Notes under the pieces: generated by a model
The model's database searches: none
What the model was told of the DNA's origin: nothing
Seen by the model: the letters and a program-made list of their open reading frames with translations, nothing else
Part shown: piece after piece, positions 54,221 to 63,384 of the stretch
How the letters are laid out: the number at the start of each line of letters is the position of its first letter
Position numbering within the stretch: position 1 is the first letter of the stretch
Program-made: the position numbers and the translations under genes
DNA from: Bacillota bacterium
Lineage (GTDB): Bacteria; Bacillota; UBA4882; UBA8346
Reading direction: 5' to 3'
DNA length: 64,000 nucleotides
NCBI GenBank assembly: GCA_023417475.1
Contig: JAEZFP010000041.1
Span: 62,001-126,000 of the forward strand

Positions 54221-54598
54221 GCCTGCTTTTACCTCTTTTGGATGATATTCAATGGAAGGTTAAACTAGAATTTGTCTCAAGCGGAAACCCCCTCGTTACG
54301 CCGTTTTTAATCATGTGTCAAAAAGTTATGCCAATTCCAGTCTTTACGGGGGTTTGGCATCGATTAATTTTTTGTATAAATCATTGACAGAGGTAGGTTT
54401 TTTTGCTAATATAATTTTTGTTTTGAATCTGTTTCTAGGAGCGTGGACCATCGTTCCAAAAACCAACTGAATACTCCTGATCTAACATATATCCCGAGGC
54501 GAGCCGTAGTGCATCATCGGGTAAAGGGAAATCAGGGTGCTTATGGGTCAAAAAAGGGTTCTTCCTAACCAGAAGACGAAGAAAAGGGGTTGAGGGGA
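54221..54598. other. Intergenic region with speD promoter and long leader
   Basis: Apart from the promoter at 54384-54412, about 180 nt of transcribed leader precede speD. It includes CCCGA...TCGGG arms around 54492-54520. No known riboswitch motif (S-box, T-box) was recognised. Confidence 0.5.
54384..54412 (+). promoter_or_regulatory. Sigma-A promoter of speD
   Basis: TTGACA and TAATAT with a 17-nt spacer. Confidence 0.75.
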
Positions 54599-54979
54599 AT
54601 GTCAAGTTTTGATACTGTAGGTGCTCACGTTCTGGCCGATTTTTGGGGTTGCCAGTTCGAAAAGCTCAACGATGCACAGTACCTCATGGAATGTTTGCGG
54701 AAAGCCGCCCAAAGCGCAAACATGACAATTCTCGGGGAGGAGTCTTTCAAGTTTGAACCGCAAGGGTTCACCGGACTCCTGTTACTTTCTGAGAGTCACA
54801 TCTCCATCCATACGTATCCGGAACGGGGATACGCCGCAATTGATGTTTTCACCTGCGGTGGTGGAATGACTCAGAAAGCCATCGCGTTTCTCAAGAACGC
54901 TTTGAATCCGGAGAATGTAAACGAAATGATCGTGCGTCGCGGCCTACCCGATGAAGAGTTCGTCGTAAACGCCTCGTAA
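54599..54979 (+). CDS. speD: S-adenosylmethionine decarboxylase proenzyme
   Basis: Makes decarboxylated SAM for spermidine synthesis. 126 residues, the short bacterial form. Self-cleavage occurs in LSESHISIHTYPERG, leaving a pyruvoyl group on S66. The catalytic cysteine is in FTCGG. ATG 54599 follows AAAGGGG. No speE adjacent, so spermidine synthase must be elsewhere. Confidence 0.96.
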   Translation: MSSFDTVGAHVLADFWGCQFEKLNDAQYLMECLRKAAQSANMTILGEESFKFEPQGFTGLLLLSESHISIHTYPERGYAAIDVFTCGGGMTQKAIAFLKNALNPENVNEMIVRRGLPDEEFVVNAS

Positions 54980-55004
54980 CTGATAGTTGGACAATTGAAT
55001 AACC

Positions 55005-55043
55005 AAACCAAAAAACACCGCATTTTGCGGTGTTTTTTGGTTT
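55005..55043 (+). terminator. Terminator after speD
   Basis: An 18-bp stem with a TTT loop, built on CACCGCA / TGCGGTG with A-rich and T-rich flanks, able to work on both strands. Confidence 0.9.
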
Positions 55044-55079
55044 GCTCACATATAAAATCGCTGAATGCGTATCTGTCCA

Positions 55080-55203
55080 CCCAGACCTAAAGGTCAGGGC
55101 TAAGTTTGAAAACCGGTCTCAAGCCCTTCCGGGCTGGGTGGCGCTTCGAAGCTTTTGCCGAGCCCTGGCGGGGCTTTAGAATGGTTTTGATAACCTTAGC
55201 CCT
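55080..55203. repeat. Hairpin repeat family B, copy 2
   Basis: Begins CCCAGACCTAAAGGTCAGGG and continues with GCTTCGAAGCTTTTGCCGAG and GGGGCTTTAGAATGG, following copy 1 block by block. Non-coding, between speD and ku. Confidence 0.7.
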
Positions 55204-55369
55204 GTCGCGGAGATGGCGCCATCATTTTCATTCTATCGCTTGCTCCGGCGCGCCGAGGTGGCCGACCACTTACTTTTTTGTTCGTCCCATCATTTTTCCT
55301 TCAACCCGGGTTATACTACTACACAAGAAACTCCAATTACGCCATTATTTCTTGCGAGGTGATTTTTCA

Positions 55370-56185
55370 TTGCGCACGCTCTGGAAAGGCGCGATCAGCT
55401 TCGGGCTGGTCAATGTGCCGATTAAACTGTATACCGCCACGGAAAAAAAGGAGATTAAATTCAACTATCTGCATGAGAAGTGCGGCACGCCCATCAAATA
55501 TCAGCGGCGCTGTCCCACCTGCAACGTCGAGGTGACATCGGAGGAGATTGTCTGGGGTTATGAGTATCAGAAAGGGCAATACGTCATCTTAAAAGAGGAA
55601 GACTTTGAAAGCCTGCCCGACGAGAAAAGTAAGACCATTGACATCCTGGATTTTGTGGAGTTGGCGGAGATTGATCCGGTTTATTTTGAAAAAAGTTACT
55701 TCCTTGAACCCAGTCCCGGCGGTGAAAAAGCCTATGCCTTACTCCGTCGCGCCATGGAAGAGACCGGCAAAATCGCGGTCGCCAAAGTCACTATCCGCAC
55801 CAAAGAAACCCTCGCCGCGCTGCGGGTCTATCAGAACGCCCTATTGATGGCGGTGATCTTTTATCCCGACGAGATCCGCACTACCGCCGGATTGACCGGA
55901 ATCCAGTCCGAACCTAATTTAAACGCCAACGAAATTGAGATGGCCAACAACCTGATCGCCAACCTTTCGGGCCATTTTGATCCCGCCAAGTACACCAACA
56001 ACTACCGGGAAAACCTCATGCAAGTGATTCAAGCCAAAATTGCCGGCGGCGAGGTCGCCGAAGCACCGGCCCGCGAGCCCGGTAAAATTATCGATCTGAT
56101 GGAAGCGCTCCGCGCCAGTTTAGCCGCGACCGAAAAGGATAAGCCTACCACGCCTAAGCGCCGTGGCCGTTCCAAGACCGGTTAG
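55370..56185 (+). CDS. ku: Ku-type DNA end-binding protein
   Basis: Non-homologous end joining factor. 271 residues. Opening LWKGAISFGLVNVPIKLYTA, cysteine cluster CGTPIKYQRRCPTC and the lysine-rich C-terminal tail (KPTTPKRRGRSKTG). Start TTG 55370 with GAGGTGAT 6-7 nt upstream; the longer upstream frame runs through repeat B and is not coding. No ligD next to it. In sporeformers it protects the dormant chromosome. Confidence 0.95.
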   Translation: MRTLWKGAISFGLVNVPIKLYTATEKKEIKFNYLHEKCGTPIKYQRRCPTCNVEVTSEEIVWGYEYQKGQYVILKEEDFESLPDEKSKTIDILDFVELAEIDPVYFEKSYFLEPSPGGEKAYALLRRAMEETGKIAVAKVTIRTKETLAALRVYQNALLMAVIFYPDEIRTTAGLTGIQSEPNLNANEIEMANNLIANLSGHFDPAKYTNNYRENLMQVIQAKIAGGEVAEAPAREPGKIIDLMEALRASLAATEKDKPTTPKRRGRSKTG

Positions 56186-56201
56186 CGTTTGGCGAAACCG
56201 C

Positions 56202-56390
56202 TTAAGCGACGCCTTGATTCGGAGCGTACGGCTGGCGCGACGGTTCGGATTTTTCCTTGTCATCGCTGAGAAACCGTTTGGAAGTTTCTTCATAGCAACT
56301 CCACGTTTCGCCGTAGTCCGACAGCCGGCTGAGAAAGCCCCAATCGAGGTCCAAATGCAGTTGTCCAGGGATCTTTTTCCTTTTACCCAT
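56202..56390 (-). CDS. Small hypothetical protein
   Basis: 62 residues, hydrophilic, not recognised. A perfect AGGAGGT site 5 nt before the ATG supports it. HLDLDWGFLSRLSDYGETWS is the only patterned part. Convergent with ku, ending 16 nt from its stop. Could be a spore or coat-type small protein; no evidence. Confidence 0.6.
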   Translation of the reverse strand: MGKRKKIPGQLHLDLDWGFLSRLSDYGETWSCYEETSKRFLSDDKEKSEPSRQPYAPNQGVA

Positions 56391-56572
56391 TTCTACCTCC
56401 TAAAATGTTGAGACAATCAGACTTTCTCTACACTTGATCAGATTCCTTCAAAAATTTTCCAGGACTTTCCGGGGAAAAGCCTGATTCCGCCCTAAAAAGC
56501 GCGACGTTCACCAAAAAGGTGGCGTTTTGGAATCAAACCCCGGCAGCTTTCTTTAGATTACCGCGGTCATCG

Positions 56573-56606
56573 TAAAAAAGAGAGCCGGAATTCCGGCTCT
56601 CTTTTA
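56573..56606 (-). terminator. Terminator after argS
   Basis: A perfect 15-bp palindrome AAAAGAGAGCCGGAA with T-runs on both sides, so bidirectional. Confidence 0.9.
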
Positions 56607-56631
56607 AAAAATTTTTTTTTATTTTTCCCGG

Positions 56632-58401
56632 TTACATCCGTTCCGGCACTTCGATGCCCAAAATATCAAGGGTTTGCCGCAACACCGCCAGCACCGTTTG
56701 CGACAGTTGCAACCAGGAAGCTTGCCGGGCGGGGTCCGGTTCCGTTAAAATCCGGTATTGATGATAGAAACGCGTAAAAGCCGCAGCCAACTGATATAGG
56801 TAATCGCAGAGGTAATTCGGCGAACGTTGGTCATACGCGGCGTAAATCACATCCGGGAATTCGACCAGTTTTAACAGAATCGCCCGTTCCTCGGGACCGG
56901 CCGGCGCTAAAATCGGGCCGGCCGCCAATCCTTTAGCCGCCGCCTTTTTGAGAATCGAGTTGATCCGGACCGCCACATACAGATGATAGGGACCGGTACA
57001 ACCTTCGAAAACCGAAAACCGCTCCAGATCAAACAGATAATCTTTCAAACGGTGGTTCATCAGATCGGCGAATTTCAAGGTGGCGACCCCGATCGTCTGC
57101 GCCAACTCCGACATTTGCTCCGGGTCAAGCTCCGACGCCAGCTCGGAGTTTTGGATTTTCTCCAAGGCTTTTTCAGTGATCATGGCAATCAGGTCTTTCA
57201 ACTTCATGACCCCGCCGGCCCGGGTCTTAAAGGGGCGGCCGTCCGGTCCGTTCATCGTGCCGAACCCAATATGTTCCATTTGCAACGTTGCCGGAGCGAT
57301 TCCCGTCTTATAGGCGCTGCGGAACACTTGGATGAAATGATCGGCCTGCCGTTTATCGACCACATAGAGGATCAGCTCCGGTTGATAATCCCGCACCCGT
57401 TGGGCTATGGTCGCGAGGTCGGTGGTCCCGTAAAGATACGCCCCGTCGGACTTGGTCAGGATCAACGGCGGCAGCTCTTTTTTATCATCCGCTTCCGCCA
57501 CTTCGATCACCAAAGCGCCTGCGCTCAGTTTGGCCAAACCTTCAGCCCGCAACCGTTCGACCATTGCCGGAATCAGCGGCTGGGCGTCGCTCTCTCCCAA
57601 CCAGAGGTCAAACTGAATGTTTAAACGCTGGTAATCGCCTTGCAAATCCGCGACCGAAACATGAAAGATATGTTGCCAGAGCGCCCGGTAGCCCGGTCGG
57701 CCGTTTTGCAGCTCGAAAGTGGCTTGACGGGCCGCTTCCAATACCTGTTCGTCGGTTTTGGCAAGCTGACTGACCGCCGGGTAGATCGCTTCCAAATCGC
57801 TAATGGTAAAGGGCGGATCTTCCGGATACGGTCCGGTAAATTGCGGGTCAAAGTAAGGCAACTCCGTTTGACGCCGTGCCATTTCGGAGATGATCATGCC
57901 CATCTGCAGACCCCAGTCACCCATATGAATGTCGCCGATCACGCGATGTCCGACAAACCGGGCTAACCGTTTCAAGGATTCCCCAATGATCGCCGAGCGT
58001 AAGTGGCCGACATGCAACGGTTTGGCGATATTGGCCCCGCCGTAGTCAACCATCACTGTCTGGGGTTCCGCTACGACCCGGCAGCCCAGCCGCCCGTCGT
58101 CCGCCAGGCGCTGCACAAATTGGGCCAAAAACGCATCGGTCAGGATCAGATTGATAAAACCCGGTCCGGCGAGGGAAACGGCTTCAAAAATCGCCGGATC
58201 TTTGATGGCCTTGATCACCTCGGCGGCGACCAGCGCCGGATTCTTCCGGGCTTGCTTGGCGGCGGTCATGGCTCCGTTGCATTGAAATTGACAGAGATCC
58301 GGCCGGTCCGACGGGGCAACCTTGCCGTACCCCGCATCCAAACCGCAGGCGGCGAAAGCCTCTCCCAGGATCCCGGAAAGTTCTTGCGTTAAACTGTTCA
58401 T
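56632..58401 (-). CDS. argS: Arginyl-tRNA synthetase
   Basis: 589 residues, class I synthetase. HIGH-type motif in AKPLHVGHLRSAIIG, the N-terminal Add-1 domain (residues 1-~100) and the KMSKS-equivalent KTRAGGVMKL, plus C-terminal DALR anticodon domain (FEGCTGPYHLYVAVR onward). AAGGGAT before the ATG. An inverted repeat ATATGTCGC...GCGACATAT lies 18 nt upstream. Confidence 0.97.
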   Translation of the reverse strand: MNSLTQELSGILGEAFAACGLDAGYGKVAPSDRPDLCQFQCNGAMTAAKQARKNPALVAAEVIKAIKDPAIFEAVSLAGPGFINLILTDAFLAQFVQRLADDGRLGCRVVAEPQTVMVDYGGANIAKPLHVGHLRSAIIGESLKRLARFVGHRVIGDIHMGDWGLQMGMIISEMARRQTELPYFDPQFTGPYPEDPPFTISDLEAIYPAVSQLAKTDEQVLEAARQATFELQNGRPGYRALWQHIFHVSVADLQGDYQRLNIQFDLWLGESDAQPLIPAMVERLRAEGLAKLSAGALVIEVAEADDKKELPPLILTKSDGAYLYGTTDLATIAQRVRDYQPELILYVVDKRQADHFIQVFRSAYKTGIAPATLQMEHIGFGTMNGPDGRPFKTRAGGVMKLKDLIAMITEKALEKIQNSELASELDPEQMSELAQTIGVATLKFADLMNHRLKDYLFDLERFSVFEGCTGPYHLYVAVRINSILKKAAAKGLAAGPILAPAGPEERAILLKLVEFPDVIYAAYDQRSPNYLCDYLYQLAAAFTRFYHQYRILTEPDPARQASWLQLSQTVLAVLRQTLDILGIEVPERM

Positions 58402-58418
58402 TGCTTATCCCTTCTATA

Positions 58419-58460
58419 TATGTCGCACTAAATATTTTGGACTATCTTAAAGCGACATAT
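58419..58460. repeat. Inverted repeat upstream of argS
   Basis: ATATGTCGC and GCGACATAT, 9-bp arms around a 24-nt loop. In the argS leader; a regulatory hairpin or operator. No T-box consensus is visible. Confidence 0.5.
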
Positions 58461-58707
58461 TTCCTTCGATTCATAAGTTGAAATAATTCAACATTTTCTT
58501 TCCAGCCGCGTTTCAAGGATGGATAACAAAAATCCAATTATTTAGTTCAACTTATCTAACCGTTTAAGTACGCTAATTCTAGATCAATCCGGAAACAAAT
58601 GTCAAGACTCAAGCAGCGATTGCGGTAATCTTTGCAAGGTTCATTTTATCATTAATTCCACTTTTTTATTTTTTACCCTGGATATTTTTATAAGTCAAGT
58701 GCAAAAA

Positions 58708-58916
58708 ATATTTCTACAGGTCAATAAAATATTTATCAAGGTGGGATATATATTTATCAAGATAGGATATATATTTATCAAGGTCAATTAAATATTTATC
58801 CAGGTCAATTAAATATTATCAAGCTGGAAAATATATTTATCCAGGTTGCTTATTCATTTTTCAAGGAGACAAATATATTTATTCACCTCATAAAAATATT
58901 TATCCGCTTATTTCGT
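58708..58916. repeat. Degenerate 21-bp tandem array B
   Basis: The core ATATTTATC (or a variant) recurs at 58708, 58729, 58750, 58771, 58792, 58813, 58833, 58854, 58875 and 58896. Steps are 21 bp except one of 20. Between cores sequences vary around AAGGTCAATTAA. No open frame is possible across it. Confidence 0.85.
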
Positions 58917-58954
58917 TAATTTATTCCGATATTTTTTCTATTTTTATCAATATT

Positions 58955-58990
58955 AACTCAACTTTCGTAGTCTAGTGCGAAAGTTGAGTT
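58955..58990. repeat. 13-bp stem-loop next to array B
   Basis: AACTCAACTTTCG and CGAAAGTTGAGTT with a 10-nt loop. No T-run follows; function unknown. Confidence 0.5.
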
Positions 58991-59015
58991 ATTAATAATT
59001 TTTCTGCGGATTTAA

Positions 59016-59058
59016 CGACAAAACAAGCCGGCTTTCTTCCCAAAAAACGGCTTGTTTT
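59016..59058 (-). terminator. Terminator after the small TPM gene
   Basis: Minus-strand AAAACAAGCCG / CGGCTTGTTTT with a 17-nt loop and TTTTG tail. Confidence 0.75.
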
Positions 59059-59081
59059 GCAGGATTGCTTGTTATCGGTGG

Positions 59082-59531
59082 TTAAAGCCCTTCGGAAATC
59101 TCGTCGGTCAGTTCGTTAACATCGTCATTCTGACACGGAAAATGTTGCTTTAGATGTTGGCCCACCGAAGCAATGCCGCGACAGACGCCTGCGGCGAACT
59201 GACCTTGCCGGAACAACAGCCGCATCTCGTCTTTGGTCGTTTCCCAAAAATTCGCCGGGACCACCGCGTCAATGCCGCGATCGCCGATGATGGCGAATTT
59301 GTGGTCAACCACCGCCAGATAAATCAACACCCCGTTGCGGAGCGCCGTCTGATCCATACCGAGTTTGCCAAAAACAACCTGGGCCCGGGCGATGGGATCC
59401 CCGCCGTCGCCGCTCTCCACATGAACCCGGATCTCCCCGCCGGTCTGATCCTCCGCTTGTTGAATGGCAGCCATAATCCGTTCTTTCTCTTGGTGCGAAA
59501 AGAACCGTCGTGTTTTATGCACTCCAATCAT
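59082..59531 (-). CDS. TPM domain protein, soluble
   Basis: 149 residues. TPM (TLP18.3/Psb32/MOLO-1) fold: AAIQQAEDQTGGEIRVHVES, GVLIYLAVVDHKFAIIGD. No signal peptide or membrane helix. GAGGTG before the ATG. Third gene of a lemA-TPM-TPM cluster, a common arrangement of unknown envelope function. Confidence 0.9.
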   Translation of the reverse strand: MIGVHKTRRFFSHQEKERIMAAIQQAEDQTGGEIRVHVESGDGGDPIARAQVVFGKLGMDQTALRNGVLIYLAVVDHKFAIIGDRGIDAVVPANFWETTKDEMRLLFRQGQFAAGVCRGIASVGQHLKQHFPCQNDDVNELTDEISEGL

Positions 59532-59630
59532 CGTAACACCTCTTACGCTAAAATCGCCTCGGCTTCACTCAGCCGTTCTGGGTCGGTTTTTATAAATAAA
59601 GTATCATGGCGCCCAACGATCGCGACACCG

Positions 59631-60416
59631 CTACCAATCGCCGCTCGCGCCGCCGCCGCCAAAATTGCCACCCCCGCCGCTAAACCCACCGCTGTCGGAA
59701 CTGCCACCGCCACCAAAGCCACCCCCACCGGACCAACCGCCGCCGCCGCCGCCGCCACCCCAATACCAAGGTTCGCTAAAGCCCCGGCGGTACCGACCTT
59801 GGCGCATCCGGTTACTCCGGTTGCCGTTGAACGTAACCCACCCCGCAATGATCAACGCCACGATCCAAGCGACCGGCAACGACCGGTCGCGACGTTGGGG
59901 CGCCGGGGCCGGTTCATTTAAACCTTGATAATCCGGACTGATCGCTTGGATCAGCGAAACTACCCCGGCCTGTAATCCGCCGTAATAATCTCCGGCTTGA
60001 AACCGCGGACTGATGACCGCGCGAATGATTGTGCCGGCCCGACCGTCGGGGACTACCCCTTCCAAGCCGTACCCTACCTCAATCCGGACTTTCCGTTCCA
60101 TCTTGGCGACAAACAGGATAATGCCATTATCTTTGCCTTTTTGACCCGGCTTGTTCAACGTGAACAATTCTTCCGTAAATTCGACCAGTTCCCGGTCTTC
60201 CAAACTGGGTACCGTCACAATCACGATCTGATTGGTGGTTGCCTGATGGTAACGTCCCAATTCCTGAGCTAACGCTTGCTGTTCACTGGAACTCAACAAC
60301 CCGGCCTGATCAGTCACATACCGGGAAAGCTGAAAGGGTTCCAATGCCCAGGCCGAGCCGGCCAAAGTCATCACCAAAAGAAAGGCGACGATCGCGGAGA
60401 TCCATCGCTTGTTCAT
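59631..60416 (-). CDS. TPM domain membrane protein, YgcG type
   Basis: 261 residues. Signal peptide (ISAIVAFLLVMTLAGSAWA), TPM domain (VTDQAGLLSSSEQQALAQEL, GKDNGIILFVAKMERKVRIEV), one transmembrane helix (VAWIVALIIAGWVTF) and a glycine-rich tail (GGGGFGGGGSSDSGGFSGGG). ATG 60416 has AGGAGG 7 nt upstream. Follows lemA. Confidence 0.93.
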   Translation of the reverse strand: MNKRWISAIVAFLLVMTLAGSAWALEPFQLSRYVTDQAGLLSSSEQQALAQELGRYHQATTNQIVIVTVPSLEDRELVEFTEELFTLNKPGQKGKDNGIILFVAKMERKVRIEVGYGLEGVVPDGRAGTIIRAVISPRFQAGDYYGGLQAGVVSLIQAISPDYQGLNEPAPAPQRRDRSLPVAWIVALIIAGWVTFNGNRSNRMRQGRYRRGFSEPWYWGGGGGGGGWSGGGGFGGGGSSDSGGFSGGGGNFGGGGASGDW

Positions 60417-60439
60417 TGATATGCCTCCTAAAAAATCGC

Positions 60440-60469
60440 TAAAAAGCAAGCCAGAGAAGTTCTCTGGCT
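60440..60469 (-). terminator. Hairpin between lemA and the YgcG-type gene
   Basis: Minus-strand AGCCAGAGA / TCTCTGGCT with TTGCTTTTT, so partial termination inside the cluster. Confidence 0.7.
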
Positions 60470-60501
60470 GCCGCTGATCGTGCTGCGCTTTGCGCCGCGG
60501 T

Positions 60502-61077
60502 TTAGTCGAACTTAACCGTCGGATTTTCTTTGGCGCTTTGCGGGACTTCAAAATATTCCATCTTTTGCAGACCCATCATACCCGCGAAAATGCTGCCGGG
60601 GAAGAGTTGCACTTTATTATTATACTCTTTTACCAAGTCGTTATAACGCTTTCGTTCAACCGCCAAACGATTTTCGGTGCCTTCCAGGTTATCCGTCAAC
60701 CGGTTGAACTGTTCGTTGGCTTTCAGTTGCGGATAGTTTTCCACCACCACCATCAAGCGGCTTAACGCGGTTTCCAATTGAGCGTTGGCGGCCGCTTTCT
60801 CCCGGATATTGCCGGCTTGCATCATCCGCCCCCGCGCGTCGGCGATATTGGTGAAGATATCCTTTTCATGTTTCGCATAACCCTTCACCGTGTTGACCAG
60901 GTTGGGAATTAAATCATGCCGCCGTTGCAGCTGATTATCCACCTGTTTCAACTGGGCTTCCACGTCATTTTTAAGGACCGTGACACTGTTATAAAAAGAG
61001 AAATACATTCCGACCGGAACCATGACCAACAAAAGTAAAACAACCAAAACACCAATTCCGATAACCCACTTATTCAA
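60502..61077 (-). CDS. lemA: LemA family protein
   Basis: 191 residues. An N-terminal membrane helix (VIGIGVLVVLLLLVMVPVG) then a four-helix coiled domain with VDNQLQRRHDLIPNLVNTVK and YNNKVQLFPGSIFA. Start TTG 61077 with GGAGGG 7 nt upstream. First gene of the lemA-TPM cluster. Confidence 0.95.
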   Translation of the reverse strand: MNKWVIGIGVLVVLLLLVMVPVGMYFSFYNSVTVLKNDVEAQLKQVDNQLQRRHDLIPNLVNTVKGYAKHEKDIFTNIADARGRMMQAGNIREKAAANAQLETALSRLMVVVENYPQLKANEQFNRLTDNLEGTENRLAVERKRYNDLVKEYNNKVQLFPGSIFAGMMGLQKMEYFEVPQSAKENPTVKFD

Positions 61078-61224
61078 ATATCATCCCTCCTAATCACCTA
61101 AACGCAAGCCTGGCCGAAAAGTTTCGCACCCATCGCAAGTACTTACATTGTAACATAAGCCCGTCAGCAAAGAAACAACAGCCGTCGATCGCTCCGGCCG
61201 AAACAACGACCAGAATTAATCCTT

Positions 61225-61330
61225 TGGGAAATACCCCCCAGGAGTGAACTCCTGGGCTGAAGTCTAAATCCTTCTCAACCCCTCCGGGGTGGGATACCTT
61301 CGAAACCAAAAGTATGGCATAGTCTTGCTG
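61225..61330. repeat. Hairpin repeat family B, possible distant copy 3
   Basis: CCCAGGAGTGAACTCCTGGGCT forms a strong hairpin and is followed by AACCCCTCCGGGGTGGG. Block order resembles copies 1 and 2, but identity is low after the second hairpin. Confidence 0.5.
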
Positions 61331-61407
61331 TAGAACTGTAGTCCCGTCTTTGTCACTCGCCCGCTACGATCGGCCTCACTTGTTTATAATATTGGCCGAG
61401 AGGAACC

Positions 61408-61576
61408 TTGCCGGATTGCTTGTCTGCCTGAATACCCATACGCGTCGTCAAAAGACGAACAGTGCAAGGAGGGACCGAGTGAGGACTGGAAGCGTACTGG
61501 ATGTACGCTGAAGCCCGGAACGACCGACCGACGCGGCAATGGGCGTCTTTTCACGGCGCAACAAGCAATCCGGCAA
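61408..61576. repeat. Large imperfect palindrome, possible structured RNA or MITE
   Basis: Outer arms TTGCCGGATTGCTTGT (61408-61423) and its exact complement (61561-61576), then arms GCGTCGTCAAAAGACG (61442-61457) and CGTCTTTTCACGGCGC (61544-61559), then AGCGTAC / GTACGCT (61491-61509). It does not code for protein. Confidence 0.65.
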
Positions 61577-61605
61577 ACTCAACTGAACTCCTACCACTCT
61601 TCCAT

Positions 61606-61637
61606 ATAAAAAACGCCGCCAACCTCTGTCAGCAGCG
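61606..61637 (-). terminator. Terminator after serC
   Basis: Minus-strand CGCTGC / GCGGCG with a TTTTTT tail; a short stem. Confidence 0.6.
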
Positions 61638-61664
61638 CTTTAAAAACATATCCTTAAACCTCAA

Positions 61665-62753
61665 TTACCCGTTGCGTCTGGCGAAATCTTGCATCAGTTC
61701 GGCCAGCGCCTGACATCCCTCCGCCGGCATCGCGTTATAAATCGACGCGCGCATGCCGCCCACCGAGCGGTGTCCTTTGATCCCAACCAAGTCGGCCTGT
61801 TTCGCCTCGCTGACAAACGCCGCTTCCAACTCCTCATTGGGCAGCCGAAAGGTGACATTCATCAACGACCGGTCTTCTTTCCGGGCATGACCGCGATAGA
61901 ACCCGTTGCTGTTATCAATCGCATCGTAGATATATGCGGCTTTCTCCTGATTCAACTTCGCCATGGCCGTGACGCCGCCGTTGGCTTTAACCCACTTCAA
62001 CACCAGGTTCACGATATAAACCGCAAAGGTCGCCGGAGTATTGTAAAGCGAGTTGTTCTTGGCAAACGTCCCGTACCGGAAGATGGCCGGCAGGTTTTTA
62101 TTGGCCTTTTCCAGCAGCTCCGGACTGATCATCACCACGGTCACACCCGACGGGCCGAGATTTTTCTGCGCACCCGCGTAAATCAGCGCGAACTTGGAGA
62201 CATCGAACGGCCGCGCTAAAATATCGCTGGACATATCCGCAACCAGCGGCGTTCCCGGAAACTCCGGCAAGGTCGCCCATTGGGTGCCAAAAATTGTATT
62301 ATTGGAGGTAAGGTGGACATAAGCGCTGTCTTGACTGAGTTTTATCTCAGAGCGGGCAGGAATCCGGTCATAATTGGTCGCTTGCGTACTGGCAGCCACA
62401 TTGACGGTACCGACCCGCGCGGCTTCTTCATACGCTTTCTCGGCGAAACTGCCGGTTAAGATATAGTCGGCAACCGATCCGGCGGGTAAAAAGTTCATCG
62501 GGATCAAGGCAAATTGAGCGCTGGCTCCGCCGCCCATAAACAGCACTCGATAATCGGAAGGGGCATTTAAAAGCTCTTTAAACAAGCTTTCCGTCTCGTT
62601 ATGTAATGCTTCATAGTCCTTACCGCGGTGACTGACTTCCAGGATCGACATTCCGGTCCCTTTAAAATCCAACAGGTCCCGTTGGGCTTCCTCCAAGACT
62701 GACAACGGCAGGACAGCCGGCCCGGGATTAAAGTTATAAACGCGCTTACTCAA
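61665..62753 (-). CDS. serC: Phosphoserine aminotransferase
   Basis: PLP enzyme of serine synthesis. 362 residues. YNFNPGPAVLP opening, SILEVSHRGK, the PLP lysine in ALIYAGAQKNLGPSG and the C-terminal GHRSVGGMRASIYNAM. Start TTG 62753 with GGAGG 8 nt upstream; 15 more codons upstream are not needed. No serA beside it. Confidence 0.96.
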   Translation of the reverse strand: MSKRVYNFNPGPAVLPLSVLEEAQRDLLDFKGTGMSILEVSHRGKDYEALHNETESLFKELLNAPSDYRVLFMGGGASAQFALIPMNFLPAGSVADYILTGSFAEKAYEEAARVGTVNVAASTQATNYDRIPARSEIKLSQDSAYVHLTSNNTIFGTQWATLPEFPGTPLVADMSSDILARPFDVSKFALIYAGAQKNLGPSGVTVVMISPELLEKANKNLPAIFRYGTFAKNNSLYNTPATFAVYIVNLVLKWVKANGGVTAMAKLNQEKAAYIYDAIDNSNGFYRGHARKEDRSLMNVTFRLPNEELEAAFVSEAKQADLVGIKGHRSVGGMRASIYNAMPAEGCQALAELMQDFARRNG

Positions 62754-62983
62754 ACTCCAAACCTCCTCTAGTCTTCTCTCAAAAAATAAGTCCGACAAAA
62801 CTTGTTCTCATTATAACTGCTTGCTATCTATTCTTCAAGCGACTTCACAGAATTTTCATTAACGCCGTAGCTGTTTTGTATGACAAAACGGCGCAATTTA
62901 TTAAACAAGTGTTCCGGCAGAAGTTTGGGAATAATCATGCCAATTTCGGGCGATTTCGCCATCTTGCCCCGCCCCACTTGGGC

Positions 62984-63015
62984 TAAACAAAAAACGCCTT
63001 GCATGCAAAGCGTTT
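62984..63015 (-). terminator. Terminator after the ArsR gene
   Basis: Minus-strand AAACGCTTTGC / GCAAGGCGTTT with TTTT tail; overlaps the stop codon. Confidence 0.8.
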
Positions 63016-63313
63016 ACGGTTCTTGGCTGTCGCGCAACAACACGCGGACCACCGCTTGGATGGTGGGATTGGCCACCTGATAAAAGACTTCCAGCCCTTC
63101 GCGGCGGCACTTTAAAACCCCGGTGACGCGCAGTTTCGCCAAATGTTGCGAGAGGGTTGACTGGGGAATTCCCAAACAAGACTGCATATGGTTGACATTG
63201 CATTCGCCTTTGTCCATCAGACCCCGCACAATGCAGAGTCGGACCGGATGGGCGATGGTCTTTAAAATTTCGGCTTTTTCACTTAATAATGTCATATCGT
63301 CCGGACGTTCCAT
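63014..63313 (-). CDS. ArsR/SmtB family transcriptional regulator
   Basis: 99 residues, winged helix-turn-helix. The recognition region is CLGIPQSTLSQHLAKLRVTG. ATG 63313 has GGAGG 4-5 nt upstream. No metal or sulfur gene is adjacent, so the ligand is unknown; the cysteines in RLCIVRG and GECNV could bind metal. Confidence 0.9.
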   Translation of the reverse strand: MERPDDMTLLSEKAEILKTIAHPVRLCIVRGLMDKGECNVNHMQSCLGIPQSTLSQHLAKLRVTGVLKCRREGLEVFYQVANPTIQAVVRVLLRDSQEP

Positions 63314-63384
63314 AATTCCTCCGCCAACATCCCGTTCAGTATTACGCTGATTATTACTATAATACAATATACTACCGTAGAAAA

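Noticed and set aside
58402..58560. T-box riboswitch before argS
   Set aside because: No T-box or specifier consensus was found, only inverted repeats.
61094..61309. 71-codon minus-strand frame
   Set aside because: Overlaps hairpin repeat B and has no ribosome site.
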